From Breoghania corrubedonensis (lineage in GTDB: Bacteria; Pseudomonadota; Alphaproteobacteria; Rhizobiales; Stappiaceae), in NCBI RefSeq assembly GCF_003053845.1, contig NZ_QAYG01000010.1, positions 1-64,000 on the forward strand: a stretch of DNA of 64,000 nucleotides. The letters are read 5' to 3'. The notes under the pieces are model-generated. The model made no database searches and was not told the origin of the DNA. It was given only the letters and a program-made list of their open reading frames with translations. The translations under genes were made by a program, and so were the position numbers. Shown here piece by piece: positions 1-8,145 of the stretch; positions within the stretch are counted from its first letter, which is position 1; each line of letters opens with the position of its first letter.

Positions 1-156
1 GTGACGGCGGAAACCGCGCCGCTGGTTGCCGCGGTGGGGGCCAACGTGCTGGTGGCGGGGTCCGCCGTCTTCAAGGGCGGCTCGCCGGAGCAGCCGCAGT
101 TCTACGAGCGCCACATCAAGGCCATCCGCGCCACGGCCGACGCCGCGCGCGCCTGA
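1..156 (+). CDS. rpe: Ribulose-phosphate 3-epimerase, C-terminal fragment
   Basis: The window opens inside this gene; only the last 51 codons and the TGA stop are present. The reading frame gives VTAETAPLVAAVGANVLVAG followed by SAVFKGG, which is the C-terminal part of the TIM-barrel epimerase with the phosphate-binding GANVLVAGSAVF strand and helix. The enzyme interconverts ribulose 5-phosphate and xylulose 5-phosphate in the pentose phosphate pathway and the Calvin cycle. The GTG at position 1 is an internal valine, not a start. The 117 bases to the next gene show nothing notable. The identification rests on a short but very characteristic segment. Confidence 0.88.
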   Translation: MTAETAPLVAAVGANVLVAGSAVFKGGSPEQPQFYERHIKAIRATADAARA

Positions 157-273
157 GGCCGACGTTTCGTTGCGCACCGTCGGAAAGCTTGCGGCGGAGC
201 CCGGGTTGCATTACTCTTTGTTCATGTTTTGTACGCGCGATACCGAGGCTGAAAGCGGGAAAGGCGGCGCGCC

Positions 274-879
274 ATGCTTGCGGCAGGCGAGACGACGAAC
301 TGGTGCGAATTCGACACGCCGATGGGACGCGGACGGCTCGGCTGGAGCGCGAACGGGCTGACCCGGCTGCGGTTGCCCGAAAGAGCCGCCGGGTCTGGCG
401 ATGCCGGGTTGGACGGGAGTGCGGACTCAGCGTCGGGCACACAACCGAGCGCGCCCAAAAATGCGCCAATGGCCGCCCCACCTCCTGATGCGCCGGCCTT
501 CGTCATGGACGCCCTGGCGAAGCTGAAACGCTACTTCGCCGGAGAGCGGGAGGATTTTACCGGCGTGCCGCTCGACCTTTCCGGCGTTTCGCAAAGCCGC
601 CGCACGCTTTACGCGGCGCTGTGCCGGATCGGCTGGGGCAAGACGACGACCTATGGCGGGCTTGCCGGGATGCTCGGCGCGCCGGGCGCGGCACAGGCCG
701 TGGGGCGGGCGATGGGCGCCAACCCGATCCCCGTGATCATCCCCTGCCACCGGGTTCTGGCCGCGGGCGGCCGCATGGGCGGGTTTTCGGCGCCCGGCGG
801 CGTGGTCACCAAGCAGCATCTGCTGGCACTGGAAGGCGTCGAGCCGGAAGAAACGCGGCAGATGGGCTTCGGTTTCTAG
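274..879 (+). CDS. ogt: Methylated-DNA--protein-cysteine S-methyltransferase
   Basis: This suicide enzyme moves the alkyl group from O6-alkylguanine or O4-alkylthymine in DNA to its own cysteine. The active-site motif PCHRV is present with Cys158, preceded by the helix-turn-helix region (about 110-150) that inserts into the minor groove. The N-terminal ribonuclease-like domain (about 1-45) is followed by an Ala/Pro/Gly-rich linker (about 46-75), which makes the protein slightly longer than the usual 160-180 residues. The ATG at 274 starts the conserved N-terminus. The TAG stop at 877-879 is the first three bases of a repeat element (see 877-927). Confidence 0.93.
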   Translation: MLAAGETTNWCEFDTPMGRGRLGWSANGLTRLRLPERAAGSGDAGLDGSADSASGTQPSAPKNAPMAAPPPDAPAFVMDALAKLKRYFAGEREDFTGVPLDLSGVSQSRRTLYAALCRIGWGKTTTYGGLAGMLGAPGAAQAVGRAMGANPIPVIIPCHRVLAAGGRMGGFSAPGGVVTKQHLLALEGVEPEETRQMGFGF

Positions 880-927
880 AACGGTATCTTGTCGGCCGGA
901 TTGCTTCAATCTGATCGCAATATGCTC
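877..927 (+). repeat. Short copy of the TAG-initiated palindromic repeat family
   Basis: Reading away from ogt, the element starts TAGAACG exactly at the ogt stop codon and ends AATATGCTC. An ungapped 44-base comparison with the distal half of the copy at 27496-27612, read on the minus strand, gives about 33 identical positions. The central hairpin module of the longer copy is missing here, so this looks like an internally deleted copy. The rest of the 314-base gap up to the next gene (928-1193) holds no gene or convincing terminator that I can see. Confidence 0.6.
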
Positions 928-1193
928 CAGAAAGTCCTGCGCGAGACGGTGCTACGGAAGACGAATGGCACGAGGGCAGCCGCCGGAGACAGGGGCCGAA
1001 ACGGCGTGCGGCAAGCGCCGGAACCGGGCGCGCCTTGAAAGCGGGCGGCTTTTCTGTTTTCACCTATCCGCATTCCGCCGCGCAGCCTGTTGCGGCCGGG
1101 GCCGGCGATCGCCTTCCCGGCGCAAGGCGCCTCCGATGTGGAGCGGTGCGGCGCCATGATTTCGACTTGAGCGAGCGACGAGGAAAACGCCCC

Positions 1194-1958
1194 ATGCGCA
1201 CGCGATTTCTGCGAAACCGGCTTGCCGTTGTCGTCGTGAGCGGCCTTGCATGCCTTGGCGCCGTCTCCGGTGCGCATGCCGCCGACGCGGCGCAACGGGC
1301 GATCATCGGCTTTTCGCCGGATGGCAGCCATTTCGCTTTCGAGCAATACGGCCGGCAGGACGGTTCCGGCTTTCCCTATTCCGATGTCTTCGTGTTGGAG
1401 ACGGCAACCGACAGCTGGGTGCGCGGCACACCGGCGCGCGAACTGATCCGCAGCGACGGGGCGAGCGTCGATGAGGCGCGCAAGGCGGCGCGCAAGCGGA
1501 TCGACCCGTATCTGTGGCGTCTCAATATCGGTGTGGAGGGCAAGACGCTCGTCTCCGACAGGGCGGCGGATGCACGCGACGCGGCCCGTTTCCTGCCGTT
1601 CACGCTGAAGGACGACGGCGACAGGCTGGGCCTGGGCACGGCGCGGCTCCGGCTGACCGAGATCGCCATGCCCAAGGCCGACTGCGCGACGCTGACCAGC
1701 GACACCCATGGCTACGCACTCGTTCTGGAGGGGGCGACGGGAGACCCCTTGCGCATCCTGCACGAGGACACCGAAATTCCCGCCTCGCGCGGCTGCCCGC
1801 TCCATTACGGACTGTCGGACATCATCGTCTTTCCGCGCCCGGGCAAGGGACCGGTGATGGTGGTTCTGATCTCCGTCTATCAGTTCGGCTTCGAGGGGTT
1901 GGACCGGCGTTTTCTCGCGCTCTCGACGACCTTCGACAAGAACCCGAACGCGCAGTGA
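1194..1958 (+). CDS. DUF2259-type predicted secreted protein
   Basis: The 254-residue product has a Tat- or Sec-like signal peptide at the N-terminus: basic MRTRFLRNR, a hydrophobic stretch, then SGAHA-A as a likely cleavage site near residue 29. The mature part begins with IIGFSPDGSHFAFEQYG and YSDVFVLETATDSW, typical of DUF2259, an alphaproteobacterial family of unknown function with beta-propeller-like strands. The ATG at 1194 was preferred over upstream in-frame codons because GAGG lies ten to thirteen bases before it and it begins the signal peptide. Periplasmic location is inferred. No function can be assigned. Confidence 0.75.
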   Translation: MRTRFLRNRLAVVVVSGLACLGAVSGAHAADAAQRAIIGFSPDGSHFAFEQYGRQDGSGFPYSDVFVLETATDSWVRGTPARELIRSDGASVDEARKAARKRIDPYLWRLNIGVEGKTLVSDRAADARDAARFLPFTLKDDGDRLGLGTARLRLTEIAMPKADCATLTSDTHGYALVLEGATGDPLRILHEDTEIPASRGCPLHYGLSDIIVFPRPGKGPVMVVLISVYQFGFEGLDRRFLALSTTFDKNPNAQ

Positions 1959-1984
1959 CGCGACGGAAAAAAGGGGAACGGAGG

Positions 1985-2034
1985 AAGAAAGCGAGAGAAG
2001 TGGAGCGGCTTCGCCGCACTTCTCTCGCTTTCTT
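1985..2034 (+). terminator. Long perfect inverted repeat after DUF2259 gene
   Basis: A 17-base arm at 1985-2001 is perfectly complementary to 2018-2034. An inner GCGGC-TTC-GCCGC stem (2005-2017) continues the hairpin after a three-base bulge. The right arm ends in pyrimidine-rich sequence and not a clean T-run, so it could be a terminator or a repeat-type palindrome. It lies 26 bases after the stop codon and before the TetR gene on the same strand. Confidence 0.6.
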
Positions 2035-2127
2035 CTCTCCCTTCCTTCCATTCCTTTCCCTTTCCTCCCCCCTGCCCCTCCCTTTCCCCCTCGCTAAATC
2101 ACGCCCCATCATGTAAAGACCCGTCAC

Positions 2128-2754
2128 ATGAGCTGGAAGCGAGGCGGACGCGGGTATCATCACGGCAATCTGAGGGAAGCGCTCATTCGCGCGGCCCTCG
2201 AACTCATTGCCGAAAAGGGGCCATCCGGCTTCACCGTGGCGGAGGCCGCCCGCTCGGCCGGGGTCAGCCCCGCCGCCCCCTACCGTCATTTTCGCGACCG
2301 CGACGAGTTGCTGGTCGACGTGGCGCTGCGCGGGTTCGAACTCTTCGCCGAAGCGCTGGAAGAGGCCTGGAACGAGGGCCGGCCGGATGCGCATGCCGCG
2401 TTCGAGCGCGTGGGCAGGGCCTATCTCGCCTTCGCCCGGACACAGCCCGCCTATTACGCCACCATGTTCGAATCGGGCCTGCCGCATGGCGCCACCCCGG
2501 AACTTCGCGAGGCGACAGAGCGGGCCTATGCGGTGCTGCGACAGGCCTCCGAAGCGCTGGTGGCAACCCTCCCGGCAAAGGGCCGGCCACCGGCCTCCAT
2601 GGTGAGCTTCCATGTCTGGGCACTCACACACGGGATCGCATCGCTTTTCGGACGTTCCGACGAAGGCCGGCGCAAGCTGCCTATGTCGCCGGAAGACCTG
2701 CTGGAGGCAGGCATGCTGATCTACCTGCAGGGCCTTGAACCCAAGGCGGAGTAG
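2128..2754 (+). CDS. TetR/AcrR family transcriptional regulator
   Basis: The 208-residue protein has an N-terminal TetR helix-turn-helix domain (about residues 14-60: REALIRAALELIAEKGP, then AEAARSAGVSPAAPYRHFRD). The C-terminal ligand-binding domain (about 80-205) contains FARTQPAYYATMFE and a WALTHGIASLF segment, typical of the TetR_C_33/WHG subgroup. The ATG at 2128 gives the conserved N-terminal lead of this family, SWKRGGRGYHHGNLREA. It stands alone on the plus strand, so its target may be itself or an adjacent gene. The ligand is unknown. Confidence 0.9.
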   Translation: MSWKRGGRGYHHGNLREALIRAALELIAEKGPSGFTVAEAARSAGVSPAAPYRHFRDRDELLVDVALRGFELFAEALEEAWNEGRPDAHAAFERVGRAYLAFARTQPAYYATMFESGLPHGATPELREATERAYAVLRQASEALVATLPAKGRPPASMVSFHVWALTHGIASLFGRSDEGRRKLPMSPEDLLEAGMLIYLQGLEPKAE

Positions 2755-3042
2755 ACCGCGCGGATGCACCGCCGATGGCACGGGCGTGCTGGCCGCACGG
2801 GTGCGCCGAATTGAAGCGGCACGTCATTTCAACCGTGCGTTTTGAAGGCGAGTTGAAGGCGCGACGTATTATTTTTTGTTAATTTGAAACGCCTCGCGGA
2901 GCGCCCGAGAGTGCTGCCTGCGAACGGGGGATCCGTCGGCGGCCACCACTTCAGGCGATCGTGACAGGCCGATCCCGGACCGTTCGTCTGGCGGGCTCGC
3001 ACCGGGTTCCCGGCGGGCTTTTCATCTCAGGAAACTGAAATC

Positions 3043-3300
3043 ATGCGTCGAGTCATTGTTTCCGCTGCGGCGGTCGCTCTGATTGCGTCGGCCACCACGG
3101 CCTTTGCCGCGCAGACCACCACCGGCACGGTGAAGGCGTTCAACCACAAGAGCATGACCCTCACGCTCAAGGACGGCGTCAAGTACCGCCTGCCTGCAGG
3201 CTGGAAGAACCCCGGCCTGAAGACCGGCGAGAAAGTGGCCGTTACCTACGACGTCAAGAACGGCAAGCGTACCGCGAGTGCTGTCGAAATCCGGAAATGA
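3043..3300 (+). CDS. DUF1344 small secreted protein
   Basis: This 85-residue protein has a clear signal peptide (basic MRR, hydrophobic core, cleavage expected at AFA-AQ near residue 23). A small beta-barrel-like domain follows, with GTVKAFNHKSMTLTLKDG and a G-x-K-V-x-V-x-Y pattern, matching DUF1344, which is common in Rhizobiales. AGGAAACTGAA lies just before the ATG. It is followed at once by a hairpin terminator, so it is probably a single-gene unit. Function is unknown; a periplasmic role is inferred. Confidence 0.8.
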   Translation: MRRVIVSAAAVALIASATTAFAAQTTTGTVKAFNHKSMTLTLKDGVKYRLPAGWKNPGLKTGEKVAVTYDVKNGKRTASAVEIRK

Positions 3301-3305
3301 CCATC

Positions 3306-3342
3306 CGCCATGGGGGCAACCGCTCCACCCACCCCCATGGCG
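3306..3342 (+). terminator. Hairpin downstream of DUF1344 gene
   Basis: An 11-base perfect inverted repeat (CGCCATGGGGG at 3306-3316 and its complement at 3332-3342) surrounds a 15-base loop, six bases after the stop codon. There is no T-run, so termination is inferred from position and stem strength. The remaining sequence to 3680 is gene-free and shows nothing I can name. Confidence 0.55.
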
Positions 3343-3686
3343 CCCCCGGTCCTGACCGAGACCCTTGCTCCACGCGGGGTCCGGCCTGACGGGACCAGGA
3401 GGAACGGACGGCGGCCGGAATGGCGCTGATCCTCCGCGGCTTGGGCCGCCGTCCGTATCACGCGCGCCTAGACTGATCGATTCCCGGTTCGCGTACCGCT
3501 CCCGGACCGGGTCGTGCGCACCGGGCGGGAACGATCATTGTGACCGCCGCGTATTCTCCGGCCCGGCCACCACGCACGGGCCTTCGCGGCTGCGATCGCG
3601 CCGCCTCTCCTGCCCGCCGCATTCCCCGCCCGCCCTTGCCACTCTTCCGCGCTTCCTTGCCGTGCTGAATTTGCGGCGCCGCTCTC

Positions 3687-3720
3687 TTGACAGCGCCGCT
3701 GCGTGCAACCATGTTAATGT
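3687..3720 (+). promoter_or_regulatory. Candidate sigma-70 promoter for the DUF2852 gene
   Basis: A perfect TTGACA box lies at 3687-3692. An AT-rich region (ATGTTAATGTTATTC) starts about 18 bases later and could hold the -10 element, although no hexamer matches TATAAT closely. The position gives a short leader before the ATG at 3746, with GAGG as the ribosome binding site at 3735-3738. Confidence 0.45.
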
Positions 3721-3745
3721 TATTCACATTCACACGAGGTCAATC

Positions 3746-4201
3746 ATGACGGCAGCAGCCTCTGTCACGAACAAGCTCGATGAAATGGGACGGCCCGCGT
3801 GGATCGTCGTCATGATCATCGGCTTCATCGTTTTCTGGCCGCTGGGACTGGCTGTCCTGGCTTACTTGCTCTGGAGTGGACGCATGGGATGTCACGCACG
3901 CGGTTCCGACCGCTTTGAACGGAAGATGCAGCGCATGCACGAAAAGATGGACCGCATGCGCGCCCGCATGACCGGCAAGGACTGGTGGGAAGGCTCTCCC
4001 TCGTCCGGCAACGCTGCCTTCGACGAGTACAAGGCGGAGACGCTGAAGCGCCTGGAAGAAGAGCAGGACGCCTTCCACGATTTCCTGGAGCAACTGCGCA
4101 TGTCCAAGGACCGGGCCGAATTCGACCAGTTCATGTCACAACGGCGCGGCAAGGACACCGCCTCCCCGGACGACCGGCCGAGGGAGAGACCGGAAGCCTG
4201 A
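3746..4201 (+). CDS. DUF2852 membrane protein
   Basis: The 151-residue product has one strong membrane helix near the N-terminus (about 17-43: WIVVMIIGFIVFWPLGLAVL). It is followed by a charged, Met/Arg-rich coiled-coil-like segment (FERKMQRMHEKMDRMRARM) and an acidic helix containing FDEYKAETLKRLEEEQDAFH. This arrangement is that of DUF2852, found throughout Rhizobiales and Rhodobacterales, with no established function. The ATG at 3746 has GAGG eight bases upstream. It is followed by an intrinsic terminator and appears to be transcribed alone. Confidence 0.82.
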   Translation: MTAAASVTNKLDEMGRPAWIVVMIIGFIVFWPLGLAVLAYLLWSGRMGCHARGSDRFERKMQRMHEKMDRMRARMTGKDWWEGSPSSGNAAFDEYKAETLKRLEEEQDAFHDFLEQLRMSKDRAEFDQFMSQRRGKDTASPDDRPRERPEA

Positions 4202-4232
4202 GCCGTCCCGTTTCCCCGCGAGGACGACGAAG

Positions 4233-4258
4233 CGCCCGCCCCACCCGGCGGGCGTTTT
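4233..4258 (+). terminator. Rho-independent terminator of the DUF2852 gene
   Basis: The stem CGCCCGCC (4233-4240) pairs with GGCGGGCG (4247-4254) across a six-base loop and is followed by TTTT. A second hairpin at 4314-4337 (ATTGCCCGG paired with CCGGGCAAT, then GACGGGAGG) resembles the right end of the palindromic element at 7247-7372. Confidence 0.75.
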
Positions 4259-4482
4259 CGTTTGTCGCCATAGCGCGGTTCGCGACGACAGCGCGAGGTC
4301 CGGCCGGCGATGGATTGCCCGGACAAAGCCGGGCAATGACGGGAGGACAGTGTTGGGCCGCGTCAATCGGGCGAAAGAGACTGCCAACGCGCAAACACGC
4401 TTGCAGCCGAGACGTTTCTTTCCGACAGTTGCGGCGAAGGTACCCAAGGGGCACCGGAGGCACTGCCAGGGAGGCGCGCCAC

Positions 4483-5115
4483 GTGAGCACGGAAATTCTG
4501 CACCCGCTTCTTCTGGTCTATGCGGCCTATGTCATTGCCGTCGCGAGCCCCGGCCCCTCCAACATGGCCATCATGGGCACCGCGATGAACGAGGGGCGCG
4601 GCCCGGCGGTGGCGCTGGCGCTCGGCATCGTCACCGGCAGCCAGACATGGGCGCTTCTGGCCGCGACGGGGCTTTCGGCCGTGCTGACCACCTTTGCCGG
4701 GGCGCTTTTCGTCATCAAGATCGCAGGCGGGCTCTACCTGATCCACCTCGCCTGGAAATCGGCGCGCGCGGCGCTGAGCGCACGCCCGGCCGAGCCGATG
4801 GCGCCGGCCAGACAATCGAGCCGCGCCCGTCTCTATCGCCGCGGCCTGCTCTTGCACCTGACCAACCCGAAGGCCGTTCTGGGCTGGATCGCGATCATGT
4901 CGCTCGGCCTTCGCCCCGGCGCTCCCGCCTACACGCTGGCTGCGATTCTGGCGGGCTGCGCCCTCCTCTCCGTCACGATCTTCGTGGGCTACGCGCTGGT
5001 CTTTTCCACCAAACCGATGGTGACCGCCTACCAGCGGGCGCGGCGCTGGATCGAGGGCACGCTGGCGCTCGTCTTCGGCTATGCCGGAATCCGCCTGCTC
5101 GCGTCCAGACCGTGA
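4483..5115 (+). CDS. LysE family translocator (amino acid exporter)
   Basis: The 210-residue protein has about six membrane helices and the LysE/RhtB signature at the N-terminus, YVIAVASPGPSNMAIMGTA, with the conserved PGP. A second conserved block is HLTNPKAVLGWIAIM near the middle (about 130). The family exports amino acids or derivatives such as lysine, arginine, homoserine or threonine; the substrate here is unknown. GTG at 4483 was chosen because it lies nine bases after GGGAGG and gives the family's usual length. The next gene starts 64 bases downstream on the same strand. Confidence 0.9.
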   Translation: MSTEILHPLLLVYAAYVIAVASPGPSNMAIMGTAMNEGRGPAVALALGIVTGSQTWALLAATGLSAVLTTFAGALFVIKIAGGLYLIHLAWKSARAALSARPAEPMAPARQSSRARLYRRGLLLHLTNPKAVLGWIAIMSLGLRPGAPAYTLAAILAGCALLSVTIFVGYALVFSTKPMVTAYQRARRWIEGTLALVFGYAGIRLLASRP

Positions 5116-5179
5116 CGCCATCCGCCTTTGCGAGACAAAACGGGCTGCGCGCGCACGCCTTCGTTGGCATAGTGACGCC

Positions 5180-6394
5180 ATGACACTGCTGATCCAGAAT
5201 CGCGACGCCCGCCGTCTGCTCATCGATACGCAAGGCCTGTCGATCCCCCCGCGCAGCCGGCTTTCGCCTGCAGAACTTTACGCGCTTATCGAGAAGCTCG
5301 GTTTCGTGCAGCTCGACAGCATCCAGACCGTGGAGCGCGCGCACCATCACATCCTTTTCGCGCGCACCCAGGGCTACCGGCAGGCCGACCTGAAGCGGCT
5401 GCACGAGCGCGACGGGCTCCTCTTCGAGAACTGGACGCACGATGCCTCGGTGATCCCCACGCGGTTCTTTCCCAATTGGAAGCACCGGTTCGAGCACAAT
5501 CGCCCGCGGCTTCTGGAACGGTTCACCAATTGGCAGCGCGAGGAATTCGCGCACATGATCGACGAGGTGCTGGGCCATATCCGCGACAACGGCCCGACCA
5601 TGGCGCGCGATCTCGGCAATGACACGGGGCCGAAAAAATCGAACGAAGGCTGGTGGGAGTGGCACCCGACCAAGACGGCGCTGGAATATCTGTGGCGCAC
5701 GGGGGAGCTCGCCATCGTGCGGCGCGAGGGGTTCCAGAAGGTCTATGATCTGACCGAGCGGGCGATACCGCCAGAGCATTTCGAGCGGGAGGTCTCCCAC
5801 GCGGACTTCGTGGATTGGGCCTGTTCATCGGCCATGGAACGGCTCGGCTTCGCGACGCCCGCCGAAATCGCCGCCTTCTGGGATCTGGTGACGCTGGAGG
5901 ATGCGAAGGCCTGGTGCGAAGGCACACGCGCGGCGGGCGCGCTCATCGAGGTGGATGTGGAGAACGCCGACGGCACGACGCGCTCGGCCGTCGCGCGACC
6001 GGACATCACGGAGACGATCGCCGCCGCCCCGGAAGCGCCCTCGCGGCTGCGCGTGCTGAGCCCGTTCGACCCGCTGATCCGCGACCGGGCTCGCACCGAA
6101 CGCCTGTTCGGCTTCCGCTACCGCATCGAGATCTTCGTGCCCGAACCCAAGCGCGAATACGGCTATTATGTCTTCCCGCTGATGGAGGGCGACCGGCTTG
6201 TCGGGCGCATCGACATGAAGCACCACCGCAAGGAGGGCGAGCTTCGGGTGGCGGGGCTTTGGTGGGAACCGGGTGTGCGCAAGTCGGCCGGACGAACGGC
6301 GAAGCTTGAGGCCGAACTCGACCGCATCCGGGCCTTCACCGGGGCGGAGCGGGTGGCGTTTGCGCGGGAGAGCGGAAACACGTGCGAAACATGA
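5180..6394 (+). CDS. YcaQ-like winged-helix protein (putative crosslink-repair DNA glycosylase)
   Basis: This 404-residue protein belongs to the HTH_42/YcaQ (AlkX) family of tandem winged-helix proteins. Recognisable family segments are LGFVQLDSIQTVERAHHHIL near residue 35, FENWTHDASVIPTRFFP near 80, and LSPFDPLIRDRARTERLFGF near 305. E. coli YcaQ unhooks interstrand crosslinks; the same activity here is inferred from family membership only. The ATG at 5180 is preferred to upstream in-frame codons because those overlap the LysE gene end. It probably forms a short transcription unit with the LysE gene or stands alone. Confidence 0.87.
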   Translation: MTLLIQNRDARRLLIDTQGLSIPPRSRLSPAELYALIEKLGFVQLDSIQTVERAHHHILFARTQGYRQADLKRLHERDGLLFENWTHDASVIPTRFFPNWKHRFEHNRPRLLERFTNWQREEFAHMIDEVLGHIRDNGPTMARDLGNDTGPKKSNEGWWEWHPTKTALEYLWRTGELAIVRREGFQKVYDLTERAIPPEHFEREVSHADFVDWACSSAMERLGFATPAEIAAFWDLVTLEDAKAWCEGTRAAGALIEVDVENADGTTRSAVARPDITETIAAAPEAPSRLRVLSPFDPLIRDRARTERLFGFRYRIEIFVPEPKREYGYYVFPLMEGDRLVGRIDMKHHRKEGELRVAGLWWEPGVRKSAGRTAKLEAELDRIRAFTGAERVAFARESGNTCET

Positions 6395-6467
6395 GGAAAC
6401 GTTGGACGCAAAAAGGCCAGATCCATAAGGTCGAGGCAACGTCATTTCTCGCTAAGTGAGTTGCTAT

Positions 6468-7118
6468 ATGCGCGTTCTCGTCCTGCTTGTCGTCTCTCTC
6501 GTGCTCGGCTCCTGCGGCTCCACGTCTGTCACCGAATTCGCCGATAGCGGCAACGCCTACCGGCTCAAGCCCGGCAACACGTACCTCGTCAGCTTCTTTG
6601 CCGGACAAGGCGGCAAGATGTCCAATTCGAAGCAGATTTTCCGGCATGTCTTCTGTCCGGTCAGCCCCGAGGGAGACTTCGGCAGCTGTGCCAAGGACGA
6701 ATACGAATTCAACATGGTGCCTACGACGAAAATATCATTCGAGCACACGCTGCCGGTCGCCGGCGTGAACGGCGTTCGCATGACTTTCACAACCAGTCCG
6801 ATGGAAGGCACCGGCCGCTACGCGCTCACCACGAAGCTTCCGCTGGTCAAGACCCAATATTCGACGATCGTCCGCATCAAGACCTTCACCTGGGTCGCGG
6901 AATTCGCACCCGACACGGTCATCGTCCTGCCGCCGGACGGCCAGGGCGAGGTCTGGACGGAGCGCGCCCGCGAGAGCCTCGCCGCCGTCATGGGCGACAA
7001 GGTGAAGGGGCTCCGGTTCGTCGCCGCCCGCAAGGTATCGACGAATTGCACAGATGCGAAGAACATCTTCGGCATGAAGACGGAGAAGTACTTCGACTGC
7101 AAGCTGGTCGGGGAATAG
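6468..7118 (+). CDS. Hypothetical lipoprotein
   Basis: The product (about 216 residues) starts with a short lipoprotein signal peptide ending in the lipobox VLGSC, so lipidation is expected at Cys16. The mature part has no domain I recognise. It contains three or four further cysteines (HVFCP, GSCAKDE, NCTDAKN, YFDCKL) that could form disulfides in the periplasm. A GTG at 6456 is an alternative start adding four residues. It is followed by a repeat-rich gap, suggesting a single-gene unit. Membrane anchoring is inferred from the lipobox; function is unknown. Confidence 0.7.
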   Translation: MRVLVLLVVSLVLGSCGSTSVTEFADSGNAYRLKPGNTYLVSFFAGQGGKMSNSKQIFRHVFCPVSPEGDFGSCAKDEYEFNMVPTTKISFEHTLPVAGVNGVRMTFTTSPMEGTGRYALTTKLPLVKTQYSTIVRIKTFTWVAEFAPDTVIVLPPDGQGEVWTERARESLAAVMGDKVKGLRFVAARKVSTNCTDAKNIFGMKTEKYFDCKLVGE

Positions 7119-7246
7119 CGCGGGGCTTGCGAAAGGTCGCGGGCATCGGCCATGGGGGGCTTTGCGCCGTCACACAGGATCTCGTTTCCTCGGACACGGC
7201 ACACGTATTTACGGTTGCTCGCATCCAGTCCGTCACACTCTCCAGC

Positions 7247-7372
7247 GTCATCCCGGACGCGACGCGGCGCGAAGTGCCGCTTCGCAGATCCGGGATCTTC
7301 CCACACAGCCTGCCGCGCGAGGTCCCGGGTCTGCACGGCAGCACTGACGTGCTGCGGTGCGCCCGGGATGAC
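7247..7372. repeat. REP-like palindromic intergenic element
   Basis: The ends are GTCATCCCGG (7247-7256) and its exact complement CCGGGATGAC (7363-7372). Inside are further palindromes, including AGATCCGGGATCTT and GCAGCACTGACGTGCTGC. The layout is that of short non-coding palindromic repeats common in Hyphomicrobiales intergenic regions. It fills most of the 334-base gap between the lipoprotein and the next membrane protein; nothing else is visible in that gap. Confidence 0.7.
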
Positions 7373-7452
7373 ACCGGAGAGCATTGCGCGGAATGCGCCT
7401 CCTCCCCCTGACGCAACGCTTTCCCAATCTTTCCTGTGTTAATTCTGCCGGT

Positions 7453-8082
7453 ATGACCGTCCAACCGGCCTCCCCTGTCGTGGCGCCAATCGAGCGTCGC
7501 GGGTCCGACCGGCGCAAGCCGAGCACGCCGCTTGTCCGGCTCCTGACGCGCCTTGCGCTGATGGCGCTCGGCTGGGGCGCGGCCGTGGCGCTTATCGCGT
7601 TCTCCCGGCTCGTCGGCGACGATCGGGCGATCGACGGCCGGATGGCGACGATCCTCGCGATCTTCTTTTCCGGCGGGGTCATCGGTGCGGTGACGGCCTT
7701 TCCGACCGCGGTCATTCTCGTCATCCGGCGCCCGCAAAAGAGCGCGCGGTTTGCGGCCATGGTGGTGTCGCTGACGCTCGGCACCGTCGGCTTCACGGGC
7801 TTTCTGTTCTACCTCCATTTCAACCGCTATTACGCAGCCTGGCATGCGGAACCGTTCACGCACGACTGGCTATGGCAGACGCTTTTTACCGGTGCGCAGG
7901 CGGTCTACATCTTCGCCGTCACGGGGCTGCCGCTGCTGTTTCCGGCCGGCATTCCGCTGCTTTTCGTGGCCGGCCTCATGTTCTCGCGCACCGACGGGCG
8001 GCGCGGCTGGCGACCGCAGGACGGGCGATTGCCCCGCAAGGATCGCCGTGGCGACGGCAAAGCGCCACGCCGGCAATTGTGA
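7453..8082 (+). CDS. Hypothetical membrane protein
   Basis: The 209-residue product has four or five predicted membrane helices: about 35-58 (LALMALGWGAAVALIAF), 68-98, 103-125 and 150-190. It ends in a basic tail rich in Arg, Gly and Asp. The N-terminus contains ERRGSDRRKPS, so it is strongly basic on the cytosolic side. I do not recognise a family. The ATG at 7453 was chosen because the preceding in-frame codons read through low-quality sequence; an upstream start at 7384 cannot be excluded. It is followed after 63 bases by purB. Confidence 0.65.
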   Translation: MTVQPASPVVAPIERRGSDRRKPSTPLVRLLTRLALMALGWGAAVALIAFSRLVGDDRAIDGRMATILAIFFSGGVIGAVTAFPTAVILVIRRPQKSARFAAMVVSLTLGTVGFTGFLFYLHFNRYYAAWHAEPFTHDWLWQTLFTGAQAVYIFAVTGLPLLFPAGIPLLFVAGLMFSRTDGRRGWRPQDGRLPRKDRRGDGKAPRRQL

Positions 8083-8145
8083 TCGCCCCTATTTCCTGCT
8101 AGATGGCGCGCACCCCTCCCCTTCATGAAAATGAGGCCTGCGCCG